Counted from the stretch's first letter, positions 39,542 through 48,460 are shown. The stretch: DNA of 64,000 bases from Carnobacterium jeotgali MS3 (GCF_000745125.1 NZ_JQNF01000003.1:372001-436000); one strand, 5' to 3'. Notes: a model not told the origin generated them from the sequence alone. Translations and numbers: made by a program.

Positions 39542-40583
39542 AAATTAAGCTAGACAAATAAAAAAGCCATTCGTGGTACACTCAAAATGTATTTCCGACC
39601 AAAGAAAACATAGGAGTGATCACGAATGACCTACACCCATCTTACCACTGAAGAACTTGTAATGATAGAAGCTTATTTCCATCAAAAAATTTCTGTTTTG
39701 AAAATTGCCACCTACATTGGCCGTTCACGTCAGACGATTCATAACGTAGTTACTTTCCTAAGGAAAGGTTACACGGCTCTTGATTACTTTAAACAATACA
39801 AAGAAAATAAGAAGCGCTGCAGTAGACATCCTATTACCTTACCCAATGACCAACAAGAATATATTCAAAAGATGGTTGCTCAAGGATGGACTCCAGATGT
39901 GATTATTGGTCGTGCAGAAAGGTTCATCGCTTGTTCCTCACGCACCTTGTACCGACAGTTCAAACAAGGGCTCTTTGATCAAACAACTCTTCCTATGAAA
40001 GGAAAACGTAAACCAAACGGTCATAAAGAAAAACGAGGGAAACAAGCTTTCAAAAGAAATATATCTGAAAGATTAACGGATTATCCACAATTTGAAGACG
40101 AGTTTGGTCATCTAGAAGGAGACACTATTGTTGGCATTCATCATAAAAGTGCTGTAATCACATTGGTTGAACGGATTTCAAAAGCCATTATTACTATGAA
40201 GCCCAATGGGCGTAAAGCACAAGATGTTGAAGAAGCCATAAACAACTGGTTCCAATGTATTCCAAGAAATCTCTTCAAATCCATTACGTTTGATTGTGGA
40301 AAAGAGTTTTCCAACTGGAAAACCATTAGTAATCTAAATGATGTTGCTATTTACTTTGCTGATCCAGGAACTCCATCCCAGCGAGCTTTAAACGAGCATT
40401 CTAATGGACTGCTTCGAAAAGACGGTTTACCGAAAGAAATGGATTTTAACCAAGTTGATCAATCTTTTGTCTCTGCAGTCGCTTCAGTAAGAAATCAGAT
40501 CCCAAGAAAATCTTTACAGTATCTGACACCGTTAGAAGTATTTTTAAATTACATTAATGAGTGGGAACTGTCTAACTTAATTT
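39542..40583 (+). mobile_element. IS30-family insertion sequence
   Basis: About 1.04 kb. The ends are inverted copies: AAATTAAGCTAGACA on the left and the complement of TGTCTAACTTAATTT on the right (14 of 15 match). One transposase gene fills the element, and its TGA stop uses two bases of flanking DNA on the right. No clear target duplication is visible (left flank TTGTA, right flank GACAA). The element splits a minus-strand gene. Confidence 0.88.
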
Positions 40584-40585
40584 GA
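39626..40585 (+). CDS. IS30-family transposase
   Basis: DDE transposase (319 aa). The N-terminal helix-turn-helix (LTTEELVMIEAYFHQ, IATYIGRSRQTIHN) binds the ends; the catalytic part has the first Asp in HLEGDTIVGI, the second Asp in SITFDCGKEF and the final Glu in the NEHSNGLLRKDG region, the usual IS30 pattern. The frame is intact from ATG to stop, so the element may still move. It is transcribed opposite to the gene it interrupts. Confidence 0.95.
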   Translation: MTYTHLTTEELVMIEAYFHQKISVLKIATYIGRSRQTIHNVVTFLRKGYTALDYFKQYKENKKRCSRHPITLPNDQQEYIQKMVAQGWTPDVIIGRAERFIACSSRTLYRQFKQGLFDQTTLPMKGKRKPNGHKEKRGKQAFKRNISERLTDYPQFEDEFGHLEGDTIVGIHHKSAVITLVERISKAIITMKPNGRKAQDVEEAINNWFQCIPRNLFKSITFDCGKEFSNWKTISNLNDVAIYFADPGTPSQRALNEHSNGLLRKDGLPKEMDFNQVDQSFVSAVASVRNQIPRKSLQYLTPLEVFLNYINEWELSNLI

Positions 40586-40747
40586 CAAACGAAAAATATA
40601 AAAATCTTTCCCCTCAACCTTTGCTACATAAGAAAGACCATTTTCAGATATATGAACATTTTTTCCTGGTTGACCCATAAAAAAAACACCTCCTCCAATA
40701 CCTATCAAAACAACTGCTAATCCAACGATCAGCCACCCTTTTTTCAT
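40584..40747 (-). pseudogene. N-terminal fragment of the IS-interrupted gene
   Basis: Starts at ATG 40747, seven bases after AAGGGGAT. It encodes a signal anchor (MKKGWLIVGLAVVLIGIGGG) and an outer part GKNVHISENGLSYVAKVEGK; the frame then runs into the IS end and stops. Together with 39403-39541 it represents a membrane-anchored, possibly glycoside-hydrolase-like protein broken by the insertion. Confidence 0.75.
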
Positions 40748-40920
40748 TTAGAAATCCCCTTTTATTATTTATCTATTTCATTTGATTTTGTGTTCTCAAT
40801 TATGTATAAAAAAGCAACTATTTCATTACTATAACCGAAAGCCAACTTTTAGGATAGAAAATTCTAAATTTATTTGAATCTTAATTGTTCATTAGTGTCC
40901 ACTCCTATCCTAACACTAAG

Positions 40921-40980
40921 AAAAAAGCCAACCATGCCCAAAAATTAATTCTAATTTTTGGGCTTGATTGGCTTTTTTTC
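40921..40980. terminator. Strong terminator of the liv operon
   Basis: Long stem (AAGCCAA...GCCCAAAAATTA with TAATTTTTGGGC...TTGGCTT, one bulge) flanked by A and T runs. It lies 27 bases after the CBS-ACT gene. Confidence 0.9.
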
Positions 40981-41006
40981 AACTTTATTTCAACGCTATT
41001 ACACTA

Positions 41007-41666
41007 CTATTCAGCTTTTTTTCCTTCTTTATAAATTGCTGAACTAACCGTATAGCCACTTGTCGTTAAGATTTCTTTAATTGCGCTTGTATCTGGACTA
41101 TCCATTTGGATAATCACTTGTGTGAAATTGTCTTTTCGATAAACAGCTATTTGATGAATACTGATTTGAGCTTCTGCTAAAATATTAGTAATATCTTCCA
41201 GAATTCCTGGTTGATCTTCTGGAATATCGATCACAATACGGCTGCCTTTATTGTTGTACCCCATAATGTCAATAAAAGCACTAAAGATATCTTTATCCGT
41301 AATGATACCGACAATTTTATTTTCCTCTTCTACTACCGGCAAGACACCTATTTCTTGGTCTCTCATACGAGCAGCAGCTTCTTCCAATAAATCATCTGCT
41401 TGAATAGTAAGAACCTTTTTTTGCATGATATCGCCAACTTTAGTTTTAGTTAACAAATAGTTCATCTCATGGATACTCAGGCTCGTTGCTGTAGAAGGGG
41501 AATTTTCTTGAATAATTTCTTGTGTAATTAACCCAATCATTCGTCCATTTCTCACTACAGGCAACCTGTGAAAATCATTTTCTTTCATAATATCAAGCGC
41601 CTCTAAGACTTTGGTCTCTTCTGTAACGGTCACGACAGTTGCTGTCATATAACTTTTTACGTCCAT
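41007..41666 (-). CDS. CBS-pair plus ACT domain protein (AcuB-like)
   Basis: 219-aa cytoplasmic protein with two CBS domains (about residues 1-60 and 75-135; VGDIMQKKVLTIQADDLLEEA, VVEEENKIVGIITDKDIF) and a C-terminal ACT domain (about 143-210; VIDIPEDQPGILEDITNILAEAQ). CBS pairs bind adenine nucleotides and ACT domains often bind amino acids, so the protein may sense energy state and amino acid level. It is the last gene of the branched-chain amino acid transporter operon, starting three bases after livF, which points to valine, leucine or isoleucine as ligand; this is inference. Confidence 0.92.
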   Translation of the reverse strand: MDVKSYMTATVVTVTEETKVLEALDIMKENDFHRLPVVRNGRMIGLITQEIIQENSPSTATSLSIHEMNYLLTKTKVGDIMQKKVLTIQADDLLEEAAARMRDQEIGVLPVVEEENKIVGIITDKDIFSAFIDIMGYNNKGSRIVIDIPEDQPGILEDITNILAEAQISIHQIAVYRKDNFTQVIIQMDSPDTSAIKEILTTSGYTVSSAIYKEGKKAE

Positions 41667-41669
41667 TTC

Positions 41670-42374
41670 TTAACCTCCCAAATAAGCTTTTTGCACTTCG
41701 TCACTTGCTAATAGCTCTTTTCCTGTACCAGTTTGTACAACTTTTCCAGTTTCTAAAACATATCCACGATGCGCAATTTCTAACGCTACTTTTGCGTTTT
41801 GCTCAATCAATAATACCGTCGTTCCTTGTTTATTGATCATTTCGATGATATTAAAAATTTCTTTAATGAACAAAGGTGCTAATCCCATTGAAGGCTCGTC
41901 CAGTAACAATAATTTTGGCCTAGACATCAATGCTCGGCCCATGGCAACCATTTGTTGTTCCCCACCAGAAAGAGTGGCTGTATCCTGTTTTTTTCGTTCT
42001 TCTAAGACTGGAAAACGGTTAAATACCATTTTCAAATCCTTTTGAATTTCACTTTTATCTTTTCTAAGGAAAGCTCCCATTTCTAAATTCTCCATGACAG
42101 TCATTCCTTTAAAGACATGGCGTCCTTCCGGAACTTGAGAAATACCTAGCTGAACAATTTTACGTGTTGATTCTTTTTGGATGGGTTGGTCTTTAAACAA
42201 GATTTCACCTGATTTTGGACGATGCAAACCAGAAATCGCTTTTAGAACCGTTGATTTCCCCGCACCATTAGCACCAATCAATGAAACAATTTCACCTTCG
42301 TTCACTTCAAAATTGATTTCTTTAGTCGCTTGAATGACTCCATAATAAACAGATAGATCTTTTACTTTTAACAT
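41670..42374 (-). CDS. livF: Branched-chain amino acid ABC transporter ATPase LivF
   Basis: ATP-binding subunit (234 aa) of a Liv-type importer. Walker A GANGAGKST (about residue 34), signature LSGGEQQM (about 136), Walker B LLLLDEPSMGLAPL, and the LivF-typical VPEGRHVF. It is two bases from livG and overlaps nothing; it precedes the CBS-ACT gene by three bases. Confidence 0.95.
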   Translation of the reverse strand: MLKVKDLSVYYGVIQATKEINFEVNEGEIVSLIGANGAGKSTVLKAISGLHRPKSGEILFKDQPIQKESTRKIVQLGISQVPEGRHVFKGMTVMENLEMGAFLRKDKSEIQKDLKMVFNRFPVLEERKKQDTATLSGGEQQMVAMGRALMSRPKLLLLDEPSMGLAPLFIKEIFNIIEMINKQGTTVLLIEQNAKVALEIAHRGYVLETGKVVQTGTGKELLASDEVQKAYLGG

Positions 42375-42376
42375 GT

Positions 42377-43150
42377 CTACTCACCACCTAAATATGCTTT
42401 AATAACGGCTTCATTGGTTTTAATCTCATCAGGTGTTCCATGAGCGATCATTCTGCCATATTCTAATACGTAAATGCGTTCACATACATCCATAACTAAT
42501 GACATATCGTGCTCGATTAACAAAATCGTGATTTTGAATTCTTTTTGGATTTGGCGAATCAAAGAAGTCAGACTAGCTGTTTCTTGAGGGTTCATTCCGG
42601 CCGCCGGTTCATCTAAAAATAAAATTTTTGGTTTAGTGGCCAATGCACGAACGATTTCTAAGCGTCTTTGTTCCCCATATGGCAAGTTTTTTGCTAACTC
42701 AGCTACTTTTGTTTCTAAATTAAACAGCTTTAACAATTCAAGAGCTTCAATGCGCATTTTTTCTTCAGCTGCATAATATGCCGGCGTTCTAAAGATGCTA
42801 GCAATTGTGCCGACTTTATTTTTTTCATGCATCCCAATCAAAACATTTTCTAATACAGTCAAATCTTTGAATAAACGAATATTTTGAAACGTTCTGCCTA
42901 ATCCCATAGAAGTGATAGCATACGTTTTTTGCTTGATCAAGGATGTTTTCTTGCCGTCTACTTCGAGGTCAATAACTCCTTCAGTTGGTTCATATACACC
43001 TGTTAATAAGTTGAATAGTGTGGTTTTCCCTGCCCCATTAGGACCAATCAACCCCACTAATTCATTATCTTCCAATTGCATGTTTACCATAGAGACAGCA
43101 GATAGCCCACCAAAGTTTTTGGTCAATTGTTTAACTTCTAATAAGCTCAT
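42377..43150 (-). CDS. livG: Branched-chain amino acid ABC transporter ATPase LivG
   Basis: ATP-binding subunit (257 aa). Walker A GPNGAGKT (about residue 36), GLGRTFQNIRLF (Q-loop, LivG-type), signature-like LPYGEQRRLEI, Walker B LFLDEPAAGMNP, and the switch His in LLIEHDMSLVM. Its start overlaps the livM stop by four bases. It pairs with LivF. Confidence 0.95.
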   Translation of the reverse strand: MSLLEVKQLTKNFGGLSAVSMVNMQLEDNELVGLIGPNGAGKTTLFNLLTGVYEPTEGVIDLEVDGKKTSLIKQKTYAITSMGLGRTFQNIRLFKDLTVLENVLIGMHEKNKVGTIASIFRTPAYYAAEEKMRIEALELLKLFNLETKVAELAKNLPYGEQRRLEIVRALATKPKILFLDEPAAGMNPQETASLTSLIRQIQKEFKITILLIEHDMSLVMDVCERIYVLEYGRMIAHGTPDEIKTNEAVIKAYLGGE

Positions 43151-44130
43151 TCTGCTTCCCCCTCTTTCATAGATTTCTTTTTGCTTTTACGATCTAATAA
43201 TCCAGAAATCGTAAATTCTTTTGTTCCTAATAATCCAGAAGGTCTAAAGACCATGATTGCAACTAGAGCAACTGAATAAATAATCATTCTCAGTTGTCCA
43301 AAAGGCTGCAAATAAACATTCAAAATGCCTAATACGATAGCTGCAACAACACTTCCGGTCATACTTCCTAATCCGCCAAAAACAACAATAATTAAAATAT
43401 CAACAGATTTCATAAAAGTAAAGTCTGCCGGACGGATAACGCTGAAATAAGAAGCATGTAATCCACCTGCTATTGCTGCAGAAGCTGCTCCTAAAACAAA
43501 CGCAATGATTTTATATTTTGTTGTATTGATTCCCATAGATTCAGCTGCAATTTCATCTTCTCGAATAGAAATCGTTGCTCTTCCAGGACTGCTTTTGATG
43601 TAATTCATGATCACAATCAAAGAAATTACGATAAAAGCAAACGTAATCTGCCAATTTGCAATAAATGGGATGCCGCTTAACCCAGCCGCTCCATTTGTAA
43701 TATCATTCATATTCAAGATTACGATCCGGATAATTTCGGCTACTCCTAAAGTAGCGATGGCTAAATAATCCCCTTTTAGTCTTAATGTAGGGATTCCAAC
43801 TAATAAAGCTACTAGACTGGCTATAGCGATTCCTAATAAGAGTCCTCCCATAAGGCCTAACACAGTTGGATATTTAATACTGATAACTCCGGTACAATAA
43901 GCACCGATAGCCATAAATCCTGCATGTCCTAAGGAAAATTGACCTGAAAAGCCAATAATTAAATTCAAACCCGTTGCTAAAATGACATTAATCAAAATCG
44001 TCATCAATGTTATTTCATAAAAAGCATTAATAATACCAGTGGCTGTTCCTACTTGAATGAGGATATAGATGGCTGCAATAAAAATGAGCCAACCGAAGTT
44101 TTTCTTATTGAATTGTTTCATTCTTATCAC
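43147..44130 (-). CDS. livM: Branched-chain amino acid ABC permease LivM
   Basis: Membrane subunit (327 aa) with about nine to ten hydrophobic segments; GLNLIIGFSGQFSLGHAGFMAIGAY (residues about 53-77) and IVVFGGLGSMTGSVVAA are LivM landmarks. It starts directly after livH and overlaps livG. Confidence 0.95.
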   Translation of the reverse strand: MIRMKQFNKKNFGWLIFIAAIYILIQVGTATGIINAFYEITLMTILINVILATGLNLIIGFSGQFSLGHAGFMAIGAYCTGVISIKYPTVLGLMGGLLLGIAIASLVALLVGIPTLRLKGDYLAIATLGVAEIIRIVILNMNDITNGAAGLSGIPFIANWQITFAFIVISLIVIMNYIKSSPGRATISIREDEIAAESMGINTTKYKIIAFVLGAASAAIAGGLHASYFSVIRPADFTFMKSVDILIIVVFGGLGSMTGSVVAAIVLGILNVYLQPFGQLRMIIYSVALVAIMVFRPSGLLGTKEFTISGLLDRKSKKKSMKEGEAE

Positions 44131-45009
44131 CTACACTTTCTCTTTTACATTTTTGCCAAGCAATCCGGATGGTTTGAAGATAAGGATAATAATTAGAATC
44201 AAGTAAACCACTGCATCTTTGATTAATGAACCGCCATATCCACTGACTAGTGTTTCAATGATTCCAATAGCAAATCCCCCGAACATAGCCCCTGGTATAA
44301 TTCCAATCCCACCTAGTACAGCGGCAATAAAGGCTTTTAATCCTGGAGCATAACCCATCATTGGTTCGATTGAATTGTAATACAATCCTACTAAAACGCC
44401 GGCTGCTCCTGCTAATGAAGAACCAAGTGCAAACGTAAATGAAATGACATTATCGACATTGATTCCCATTAAACGAGCTGCATCTGCATCTGTACTGACT
44501 GCTCGCATCGCTTTGCCCATTTTTGTTTTTTGAACAATGAGTTGCAGAGCTAACATTAAAATGATAGTTGTAGCAAAAATCATGATCTGTGTCTGACTGA
44601 CTTGTAATCCGGCAAATTCATATACTTTATTCTTAATCACTTGTGGAAAAGCTCTGGTTTCTGAACCAACTAAGTAAATCATGCCATTTTGCAGTAAATA
44701 GGACATACCGATTGCTGTAATCAAAGCAGCCACACGTGTTGCATTACGCAAAGGTTTATAGGCGATTCGTTCAATTGCTACTCCCAAAATGGCACAAAAA
44801 ACCATGGACAGAATCAACGCCGGAAAAAAACTGAGGTGCAAAGTATTGATTGCTGTATAACCAACAAATGCACCTACCATATAGATATCTCCATGAGCAA
44901 AATTAATCAATTTGATAATGCCATAAACCATGGTGTAACCTAATGCTATCAAGGCGTAAATACTTCCTAAAGAAAGTCCGTTAATCAGTTGTTGTAAAAA
45001 TGCTTCCAT
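44131..45009 (-). CDS. livH: Branched-chain amino acid ABC permease LivH
   Basis: Membrane subunit (292 aa) with about eight hydrophobic segments. GYTMVYGIIKLINFAHGDIYMVGAF near the N-terminus and AVLGGIGIIPGAMFGGF are LivH landmarks. A hairpin lies between livJ and livH (45041-45076), so LivH and the genes behind it are probably made in lower amount than the binding protein. Confidence 0.95.
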   Translation of the reverse strand: MEAFLQQLINGLSLGSIYALIALGYTMVYGIIKLINFAHGDIYMVGAFVGYTAINTLHLSFFPALILSMVFCAILGVAIERIAYKPLRNATRVAALITAIGMSYLLQNGMIYLVGSETRAFPQVIKNKVYEFAGLQVSQTQIMIFATTIILMLALQLIVQKTKMGKAMRAVSTDADAARLMGINVDNVISFTFALGSSLAGAAGVLVGLYYNSIEPMMGYAPGLKAFIAAVLGGIGIIPGAMFGGFAIGIIETLVSGYGGSLIKDAVVYLILIIILIFKPSGLLGKNVKEKV

Positions 45010-45040
45010 AAAATGGCACCTCTTTTCATTTTTAAATACT

Positions 45041-45076
45041 AAAAGGTGCTAAGCAAGAACTTGCTTTGCACCTTTT
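45041..45076 (-). promoter_or_regulatory. Intercistronic hairpin livJ-livH
   Basis: AAAAGGTGC-AAGCAA / TTGCTT-GCACCTTTT, a 15-bp stem with one mismatched pair and a GAAC loop, in the 82-base gap. It is followed by only a short T stretch, so partial termination or protection of the livJ message from 3' decay is likely. Confidence 0.7.
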
Positions 45077-45091
45077 TAGTTTAACAGGTCA

Positions 45092-46237
45092 TTAAGGTGT
45101 AACTTCAGTATTTCCTACTTCTACACCATCTTGTAATTCAATAACTAAAGTTGATTTGACAGGATTGTGATTTTCATCAAATGAGAATGTACCCGTCACG
45201 CCATCAAATTCAGTAATGTCTTCAAGAGCTTTTGTCAGTGCTTTTGGTGTTGTATCGTCAGCTGCTTCAATTGCTTGAGCTACAAGATAAACGGTATCAT
45301 ATGCAAGAGCAGCAAACATATCTGGGTCTACATCATATTCAGCTTTATATGCAGCAATAAATTCTTTCACTTGAGCATCTTCACTGTTTGGTGAGTAGTG
45401 AGCTGAATAATAAACATCATCAACATTGTCAACCCCTGCCAATTCAAGTAATGCTTCGTTCCCAAAACCATCTGCACCTAATATCGGTTGCGTGATTCCC
45501 ATTTCACGAGCTTGTTTGATAATCAATCCTGCTTGATTGTAGTAGCCAGGTAAGAATATGAAATCAAAATCAAGATCTTTTATACGTGTTAAGATTGCAC
45601 TGAAATCAGTGTCATCAGCAGTAAAATTTTCTTCTGCAACGATTTCTCCATCAAATTTTCCTTCAAACGCCTTGGTTAAACCCAATGCGTAATCACTTGA
45701 GCTATCGCCAATGACTAAGGCTTTTTTAGCTCCTAATTCATTTGTAGCAAATTCGGCTAAAGCAATCCCTTGAAATGAATCTTGGAATGATGTCCGGAAA
45801 ATATTTGGTTGAACTTTGCCATTTTCATCAATTGTCAAACTGTCATCTGTTCCAGAAGGAGTGACTAAACTTACACCTGCTCTTGTAACAGCTGGCGTGG
45901 AAGCTTTTACCGCTCCAGTCGTTGCGGGTCCTACAATAATAGATACTTCATCTTGCGTAGCTAGTTTTGTTGCAATACTAGCTGCTTCAGTATTATCTGA
46001 TTTTGTATCGTATTCAACTAAATCAATTTTTTTATCTAAAATGCCACCATTGTCATTAATTTCTTTAACAGCTAACTTTACTGCATTTGCTTCCGCAGTA
46101 CCGTACGCTGAAACCTCACCTGTTTTTTCAAACATTGAACCTATTTTGATTTCGTCTGCATTGCTGCCACTTCCAGCACCACATGCTGTAGCCAATAGCG
46201 AAAGAGCTGCAACTCCCATTACCAATCTTTTTTTCAT
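45092..46237 (-). CDS. livJ: Branched-chain amino acid substrate-binding lipoprotein
   Basis: Extracellular binding protein (381 aa) of the Liv transporter, tethered by a lipid: MKKRLVMGVAALSLLATACG has lipobox ATAC, Cys at about 19. The periplasmic-binding fold type I is seen with IKIGSMFEKTGEVSAYG at the start of the mature part and GPATTGAVKAST. The start is the ATG at 46237 with GGGGGAAA upstream; a TTG in frame at 46252 lies before that site. It is the first gene of the operon livJ-livH-livM-livG-livF-CBS/ACT. Confidence 0.95.
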   Translation of the reverse strand: MKKRLVMGVAALSLLATACGAGSGSNADEIKIGSMFEKTGEVSAYGTAEANAVKLAVKEINDNGGILDKKIDLVEYDTKSDNTEAASIATKLATQDEVSIIVGPATTGAVKASTPAVTRAGVSLVTPSGTDDSLTIDENGKVQPNIFRTSFQDSFQGIALAEFATNELGAKKALVIGDSSSDYALGLTKAFEGKFDGEIVAEENFTADDTDFSAILTRIKDLDFDFIFLPGYYNQAGLIIKQAREMGITQPILGADGFGNEALLELAGVDNVDDVYYSAHYSPNSEDAQVKEFIAAYKAEYDVDPDMFAALAYDTVYLVAQAIEAADDTTPKALTKALEDITEFDGVTGTFSFDENHNPVKSTLVIELQDGVEVGNTEVTP

Positions 46238-46410
46238 TTTCTTTTCCCCCAATTTACGCTATTGCGTTAGTTAATAAAAAAACAATTCCGCCTATCCAAT
46301 CATTAAAATTAGATAACAAAATGATTTATTAATAATTAGTATAGAATATTCTGAATATTTAATCAATGGTAATCTGAAGTTATTTAAAAAAACATTCTCT
46401 CATCGTTTAT

Positions 46411-46452
46411 AAAAACAAAAAAGGATGGAATAGTTCTCCACCCTTTTTTTGC
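46411..46452. terminator. Terminator of the aromatic-acid-exporter-like gene
   Basis: AAAAAAGGATGGA and TCCACCCTTTTTTT form an imperfect stem, with A-runs on the left and T-runs on the right, 14 bases after the stop at 46466. Confidence 0.75.
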
Positions 46453-46465
46453 CTATTCAGCACTT

Positions 46466-47428
46466 TCATTCACTTTTTTGTTGCTCATAAAAATCTTTTT
46501 TTATTTGAATAAACCTCGTAAAATCATTTAAAAGCACAAATAAAGCTGCCCGATTTTCAAATTCAGCTCGTGTTTTAGGCAAATCACTCATTCTAAAATC
46601 CGTTAACAGCGATTCAATATCTTCGGTTAAATCTAATACGGGATTGCTTTCATGCAGTTGATCAGCCGTCCGTTGGAACAACTGAGCCAATATTTCATTT
46701 TGCTTGGTTGGTAAAGAACATACGCTAATGTCCATCGACATTTCTGCCAGTATTTTAGCTTGCTGTTGCCGCATGTCGATATACTGAATGATATAATCAT
46801 CGTATTGACTTAATAATTGATTATTGGATTCCATATAAGCCACTTTTTCTGCTGTTTTCAAGTCTTTTGAAAGTTCTTTTATCAAAAGTTCGCCTTTTTC
46901 ATTTGAACTCCCATTTTTCAATACCAAAGAAAAGTTCATTAAAACATGTCTCATTTTTTCTTCAATTTCATCTCTTAGTTTTACTAATTGCTTTTCTTTT
47001 GAAGGCATGTACCAATTAAATAAGATAGCAATTCCCACACCAATCACCATTAATGAAAATTCATTCATAAGCCAAGTAATAGAGGTACTTTGTTCTAGTA
47101 ATAAATGAGAAACCAATACAGAACATGGAGCTATTCCTACTTCTACATTGAGTTTATACGCTATAGGAATATAAATGAGAAGATATAAACCAAAAACAAT
47201 CGTGTTAAATCCAAACAATTGAAAGAGAATCGTTGCTATCCCCAATGCTAATATCGTTGATCCCACACGTTGAATCGCTATCGTAACCGATGATTTTTTT
47301 GTGTCTAATACACTTAATATAGCCACAACTCCTGCTGAAACACTATATTCTAATTGAAACGCCTGAGCGATTAAAATTGCAATAGTTGTCGCAAAGGCTA
47401 TTTTTATTGCTCGTAAAGAGACCGTCAT
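46466..47428 (-). CDS. Aromatic acid exporter family protein (full length)
   Basis: 320-aa protein with an N-terminal hydrophobic half (about six membrane segments, residues 5-145; AIKIAFATTIAILIAQAFQLEYSVSAG as landmark, key residues KIA and SAG) and a cytoplasmic helical half (about 150-310), the layout of ArAE_1/DUF939 (FUSC-like) proteins. Export of aromatic or other weak acids is the name's origin, not shown here. It diverges from the smaller relative at 47587. Confidence 0.85.
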   Translation of the reverse strand: MTVSLRAIKIAFATTIAILIAQAFQLEYSVSAGVVAILSVLDTKKSSVTIAIQRVGSTILALGIATILFQLFGFNTIVFGLYLLIYIPIAYKLNVEVGIAPCSVLVSHLLLEQSTSITWLMNEFSLMVIGVGIAILFNWYMPSKEKQLVKLRDEIEEKMRHVLMNFSLVLKNGSSNEKGELLIKELSKDLKTAEKVAYMESNNQLLSQYDDYIIQYIDMRQQQAKILAEMSMDISVCSLPTKQNEILAQLFQRTADQLHESNPVLDLTEDIESLLTDFRMSDLPKTRAEFENRAALFVLLNDFTRFIQIKKDFYEQQKSE

Positions 47429-47586
47429 TTTTACACTCCTTTGGTATAATCTTTAAATCCATAGTACCCTAATTCTATCAAAACTAAAAATTTTTCTTTG
47501 CATTTTATTTACTTATCCCTATTATTAATACTAGACACAGTAAATCTAAAAACTAACATGTTACATTAAGAAAGTGATGGATATAG

Positions 47587-48090
47587 ATGAAAATTGGCAA
47601 TTATCGCATAGGCATGCGTACATTAAAAACAGGAATAGCGGTAGGATTATGCATTCTTTTATTCCATCTGCTTGATAGAGAACCCCCTATGATTGCCGCA
47701 TTAGCAGCTGTCTTTGGTTTGCGTGAAGATTGGCAGACCAGTTTAAAATTTGGAAAAACCAGAATCTTCGGCAATTCCATTGGAGCTATTTTTGCTGCTA
47801 TTCTCATTTTACTCCAACAACTCATCGGCTTGGATTTCTTAATTGAATTGTTTGGCGTTCCTCTTGGCATCATTCTGATTATTGTATTTTGTGACCGAAT
47901 TAATTACAATTCTGGAATTATCGGAGCTAGCGCTGCTTTTTTAATTATTTATTTTAGCATACCAACTAACGAGACCGTGCTTTATGCTTTGGCTCGTGTT
48001 TTGGATACCTTTATCGGAACGTTTATTGCTATCGCAGTTAATCGTCTCATTCCTGGTGGACCGAAACCAACTGATACGTTGCAACCTTAA
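47587..48090 (+). CDS. Aromatic acid exporter family protein (short)
   Basis: 167-aa membrane protein that corresponds to the hydrophobic half of the ArAE_1 family: RTLKTGIAVGLCILLFHLL, PPMIAALAAVFGLREDWQTS and FGNSIGAIFAAILIL are landmarks. It lacks the cytoplasmic half of the neighbouring divergent gene, so it may act as a partner or as a separate short form. A plus-strand terminator (48112-48156) follows. Confidence 0.85.
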   Translation: MKIGNYRIGMRTLKTGIAVGLCILLFHLLDREPPMIAALAAVFGLREDWQTSLKFGKTRIFGNSIGAIFAAILILLQQLIGLDFLIELFGVPLGIILIIVFCDRINYNSGIIGASAAFLIIYFSIPTNETVLYALARVLDTFIGTFIAIAVNRLIPGGPKPTDTLQP

Positions 48091-48111
48091 TGGTTTAAAC
48101 TACTTTTCCAA

Positions 48112-48156
48112 AAAAATAAGAGGCGTCCATTTCAATTTTGGATTCCTCTTATTTTC
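48112..48156 (+). terminator. Terminator of the short exporter gene
   Basis: AATAAGAGG-CG-TCCA...TGGA-TT-CCTCTTATT with T-rich tail, 20 bases after the stop. Confidence 0.8.
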
Positions 48157-48223
48157 TTTGTGCTTTTCTCTGAAAATGTCGTATAGAAGGGCTCTAATTC
48201 AATTTTCTCGACCTTTTTATAGA

Positions 48224-48283
48224 GAAAAAAATAAAGCAATCTGTTCTTAAGAAATAAAGAAACAGATTGCTTTATTTTATTTT
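48224..48283. terminator. Bidirectional terminator
   Basis: AATAAAGCAATCTGTT / AACAGATTGCTTTATT, perfect 16-bp stem, flanked by A-rich and T-rich tails. It probably serves the minus-strand FtsX transcript across the repeat. Confidence 0.85.
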
Positions 48284-48303
48284 TCTACGGAGATAAACGA
48301 GAC

Positions 48304-48340
48304 ACTTCGCATCCTTTTAGCTGTGATCCGCATCCTTTTA
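48304..48340 (-). repeat. Two partial copies of the repeat end
   Basis: CGCATCCTTTTAG occurs twice here (from 48308 and from 48329), directly before repeat copy 3. They equal the right end of the repeat and are likely left by earlier insertions or by loss of the hairpin body. Confidence 0.6.
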
Positions 48341-48453
48341 GTTGAGCTACGTTCGACAGGCTCTCGGAAAAAACAGAATCTCTACAAGGATGGAACATCC
48401 TCTACGAGATTCTTTATTTTTCTGTCAAGCCTTGACGTCGAACTTCGCATCCT
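48341..48453 (-). repeat. Structured intergenic repeat, copy 3
   Basis: 113 bp with a long fold: GTTCGAC (48351-48357) with GTCGAAC (48437-48443), AGGCT (48358-48362) with AGCCT (48428-48432), a 4-base bulge (48433-48436) in the same place as in copy 2, AGAATCTC (48375-48382) with GAGATTCT (48406-48413), and the tip AGGATG-GAA-CATCCT (48387-48401). It lies seven bases from the stop of the FtsX gene. Confidence 0.85.
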
Positions 48454-48460
48454 TTTCTTT

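Larger units (their letters stand above)
48091..48460. other. Intergenic stretch between convergent genes
   Basis: 370 bases without a gene. From left to right it holds two terminators, then partial and complete copies of the structured repeat up to the stop of the FtsX gene. Confidence 0.8.
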
